Source of the DNA: Bacteroidaceae bacterium
GTDB taxonomy: Bacteria; Bacteroidota; Bacteroidia; Bacteroidales; Bacteroidaceae
Reading direction: 5' to 3'
NCBI GenBank assembly: GCA_902362595.1
Contig: CABIXF010000011.1
Coordinates: 37,950-101,949 of the forward strand
Length of the DNA: 64,000 bases
Shown here: one piece after another, positions 62,045-64,000 of the stretch
Layout: every line of letters starts with the position of its first letter
Numbering within the stretch: the first letter of the stretch is position 1
Made by a program: the position numbers and the translations under genes
The notes under the pieces: model-generated
Databases searched by the model: none
The model's input: only the letters and a program-made list of their open reading frames with translations
What the model was told of the DNA's origin: nothing

Positions 62045-63311
62045 ATGGAAAAATACAACAATTGGAAACTTAAGTTTTATACAATATGGGCAGGGCAGGC
62101 AGTATCATTAATCACTAGTGCCATCCTGCAAATGGCGATTATTTTTTACCTTACAGAAAAAACAGGATCTGCGATGGTCTTGTCTATGGCTTCACTTGTA
62201 GGTTTTTTACCCTATGCGGTCTTTGGACCAGCCATTGGTGTATTAGTGGATCGTCATGATAGGAAGAAGATAATGATTGGTGCTGATTTAATTATCGCAG
62301 CAGCTGGGGCAGTGCTTGCTATTGTTGCATTGTATATGGAGCTACCTATCTGGATGGTTATGGTAGTATTGTTTATCCGTAGCATTGGAACGGCTTTTCA
62401 CACCCCGGCTCTCAATGCGGTTACGCCACTTTTAGTACCAGAAGAACAGCTTACGAAATGTGCAGGCTATAGTCAGTCTTTGCAGTCTATAAGCTATATT
62501 GTTAGTCCGGCGGTTGCAGCATTGTTATATTCTGTTTGGGAATTAAATGCTATTATTGCCATCGATGTATTGGGGTGCTATGATTGCGTCTATTACGGTA
62601 GCAATTGTACGTATTCCTAAGCTATGCGATCAAGTGCAAAGCTTGAAACCAAATTTCATAAGAGAAATGAAAGAAGGAATGGCTGTACTACGGCAAAATA
62701 AAGGATTATTTGCTTTATTACTCGTTGGAACATTATATATGTTTGTTTATATGCCCATAAATGCATTATATCCTTTAATCACTATGGAATATTATAATGG
62801 TACACCGATGCATATTTCTATTACGGAGATTGCTTATGCCTCTGGTATGTTGATAGGGGGTCTATTATTAGGGTTATTTGGGAATTACCAAAAGCGAATC
62901 TTATTAATAACGGCATCCATTTTTATGATGGGGATAAGCTTAACCATTTCAGGATTACTTCCCCAAAGTGGATTTTTCATATTTGTAGTCTGCTGTGCAA
63001 TAATGGGGCTTTCGGTTCCGTTTTACAGCGGTGTGCAAACAGCTCTTTTTCAGGAGAAAATTAAGCCTGAATATTTAGGACGTGTATTTTCTTTAACTGG
63101 AAGTATCATGTCTCTTGCTATGCCAATTGGGTTAATTCTTTCTGGATTCTTTGCTGATAGAATCGGTGTAAATCATTGGTTTTTACTATCAGGTATTTTA
63201 ATTATTTGCATTGCAATAGTTTGCCCAATGATAACTGAGATTAGAAAATTAGATGCAAAACAAAATAAAGGAGTGTGTTCGTATGATATATCTGACAAAT
63301 ATTTTACATAA
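62045..63311 (+). pseudogene. mef: mef-type macrolide efflux MFS gene with a frameshift
   Basis: A major facilitator transporter of the Mef(A/E) group, which exports 14- and 15-membered macrolides. Codons 1-177 (MEKYNNWKLKFYTIWAGQAV, the DRHDRKK loop after helix 2, and helices 1-6) match Mef closely as I remember it. At about 62572-62575 a GGGG run has one G too many: the first frame goes off at DVLG and stops at 62620, and the rest (AMIASITVAIVRIPKL onward, six more helices) continues in the next frame to 63311. Removing one G restores about 421 codons. The C-terminus has a short extra tail (QNKGVCSYDISDKYFT). A sequencing error in a homopolymer is possible. Confidence 0.88.
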
Positions 63312-63374
63312 AAATTCGATACATATATTTTTAGAGTATTTTTAGTATTTTAAGTAAAATAGATATGTAGATTA

Positions 63375-63406
63375 TTGATTTTTTGTTTTAGAAATGTTAT
63401 TATAAT
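63375..63406 (+). promoter_or_regulatory. Putative Firmicutes-type promoter
   Basis: TTGATT (63375-63380) and TATAAT (63401-63406) lie 20 bases apart, a little longer than the 17-base optimum, upstream of the radical SAM gene. The region between the mef stop and this gene (63312-63458) has no ORF and is very A+T-rich. Confidence 0.4.
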
Positions 63407-63458
63407 AATGGTAGTTTATCGTATTTTGTAATTATATTTCTCGAAAGGTATTGATGAT

Positions 63459-63902
63459 ATGAAAAATAAAAACACAATAATTATCACTGAAGAAATGATA
63501 AATTCGGACCCATACGGTTATACATATAAAGAAATTTGTGATTGCGTTGGAGAAAAAAAAGCTCGATCGCTTATGCATGCCCTTTATAAGGAAAAGCCCC
63601 AAAAGAAATATCAAACAATGAGCATTAATGATATTTATAATGGCGGTGACACAAGAAAATACTCTTTCAAATTAAAGGATGGTTACTGCGTTGAAACTGT
63701 TTGCATAAAGAGAAAAACAGGTGTAACTGTATGTGTTAGTACAATGGTAGGATGTCCTGTCGGTTGTATTTTTTGTGCATCTGGAAGTAATGGATTTATA
63801 AGAAATTTAACTCCTTCCGAAATTGTGCAACAAGTAACATTACTGAAGGAAAAAGTCAACAGAATTGTATATATGGGAATGGGTGAACCATTTTTTAATT
63901 AT
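63459..63902 (+). pseudogene. RlmN/Cfr-like radical SAM methyltransferase, truncated by IS
   Basis: The first 148 codons of a radical SAM protein of the RlmN/Cfr superfamily. GCPVGCIFCASG (about residues 100-111) is the CxxxCxxC motif that binds the 4Fe-4S cluster, and IVYMGMGEPFFN is the SAM-binding GGE-type motif of RlmN and Cfr. RlmN and Cfr methylate A2503 of 23S rRNA; Cfr gives multidrug resistance. The frame runs into the IS1380 end, where CCT TAA adds a proline and a stop. The C-terminal half, with the methyl-accepting cysteine, is lost, so it cannot be active. The true product of the intact gene is unknown. Confidence 0.82.
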
Positions 63903-64000
63903 CCTTAATTCCGCAACACTATTACAAATATAACTTTTTAAGTACCTGAGCAACAAAAAGTTGCTCAGGATTTTGCCATGTCAGATTTTTCACCTATCTT
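63903..64000 (+). mobile_element. IS1380-family insertion sequence, right copy (partial, inverted)
   Basis: Begins CCTTAATTCCGCAACACTAT, identical over 20 bases to the inward-read right end of the left copy, then diverges and matches again in the subterminal hairpin (CCTGAGCAAC, AAAAA, GTTGCTCAGG at about 63945-63969) and in the ATTTTGCCATGTCAGA stretch. The rest, including the transposase, is outside the window. Confidence 0.85.

Larger units (their letters stand above)
60426..64000. mobile_element. Composite transposon-like unit with inverted IS1380 ends (partial)
   Basis: Two IS1380-type ends face each other (62016 and 63903) around a 1.9 kb A+T-rich segment carrying mef and a radical SAM gene fragment. 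The two ends share the terminal 20 bases and a subterminal hairpin but differ elsewhere, so the copies are related rather than identical. The right copy runs out of the window. The unit as a whole is inserted in IS66. Confidence 0.7.

Noticed and set aside
1..64000. CRISPR array, tRNA or rRNA genes
   Set aside because: No regularly spaced repeats, tRNA cloverleaf or rRNA sequence was noticed; a dedicated search with tRNAscan or a CRISPR finder was not possible here.

Overview
The window is from a Bacteroidota gut commensal (Bacteroides/Phocaeicola type). The evidence is the isoleucyl-tRNA synthetase/TraR/LspA/DUF4296 cluster, promoters of the TAnnTTTG/TTTG type, DUF families restricted to this group, and a CTnDOT-like conjugative element with mobABC and traA-Q. 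Everything below was read from sequence alone; no database search was run.

1-20434 is chromosome. It holds the end of a SpoU rRNA methyltransferase; a leftward operon ileS, traR-like, lspA, DUF4296 lipoprotein and a small unknown gene; a tightly coupled four-gene cassette (DUF262 protein, AAA ATPase, unknown protein, 40-residue ORF) that looks like a defence island; an MltF-like lytic transglycosylase with udk; two small metabolic genes; and hisGDCB behind a textbook histidine attenuator (leader peptide, antiterminator, terminator). DUF4923, nadC, rlmH and a LysM glucosaminidase follow.

From about 20.5 kb to 59.7 kb the window is an integrative and conjugative element (ICE). Its left part (20988-36065, plus strand) is a long run of small accessory genes, including a 1000-residue methyltransferase-helicase, a J-domain protein and a DUF1848 protein. 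The minus strand carries traQ to traE (36649-49862) and traD to traA (51292-53709). mobA, a relaxase and the coupling protein lie on the plus strand at 54383-58164, with an oriT-like hairpin region in front. traG is interrupted close to its 3' end by a 2.5 kb group II intron with its own reverse transcriptase; removing it restores an 832-codon frame.

The most unusual feature is a family of five long, imperfectly palindromic elements (R1-R5; about 20.8, 25.9, 33.4, 50.0 and 58.2 kb). All have the same orientation, each stands in front of a plus-strand accessory module, and their stems differ in sequence from copy to copy yet stay complementary. They share the core ATCATCCTCGC. This is the best candidate for an undescribed structured RNA or single-stranded-DNA element.

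The right end (59.7-64 kb) is a nest of insertions. An IS66 element breaks an ICE gene, and an IS1380-family element breaks the IS66. A second, inverted and diverged IS1380 end lies at the window edge. Between the two is an A+T-rich segment of Firmicutes character with a frameshifted mef-type macrolide efflux gene and a 5' fragment of an RlmN/Cfr-like radical SAM methyltransferase cut off by the second IS. The integrase and the other end of the ICE are outside the window.
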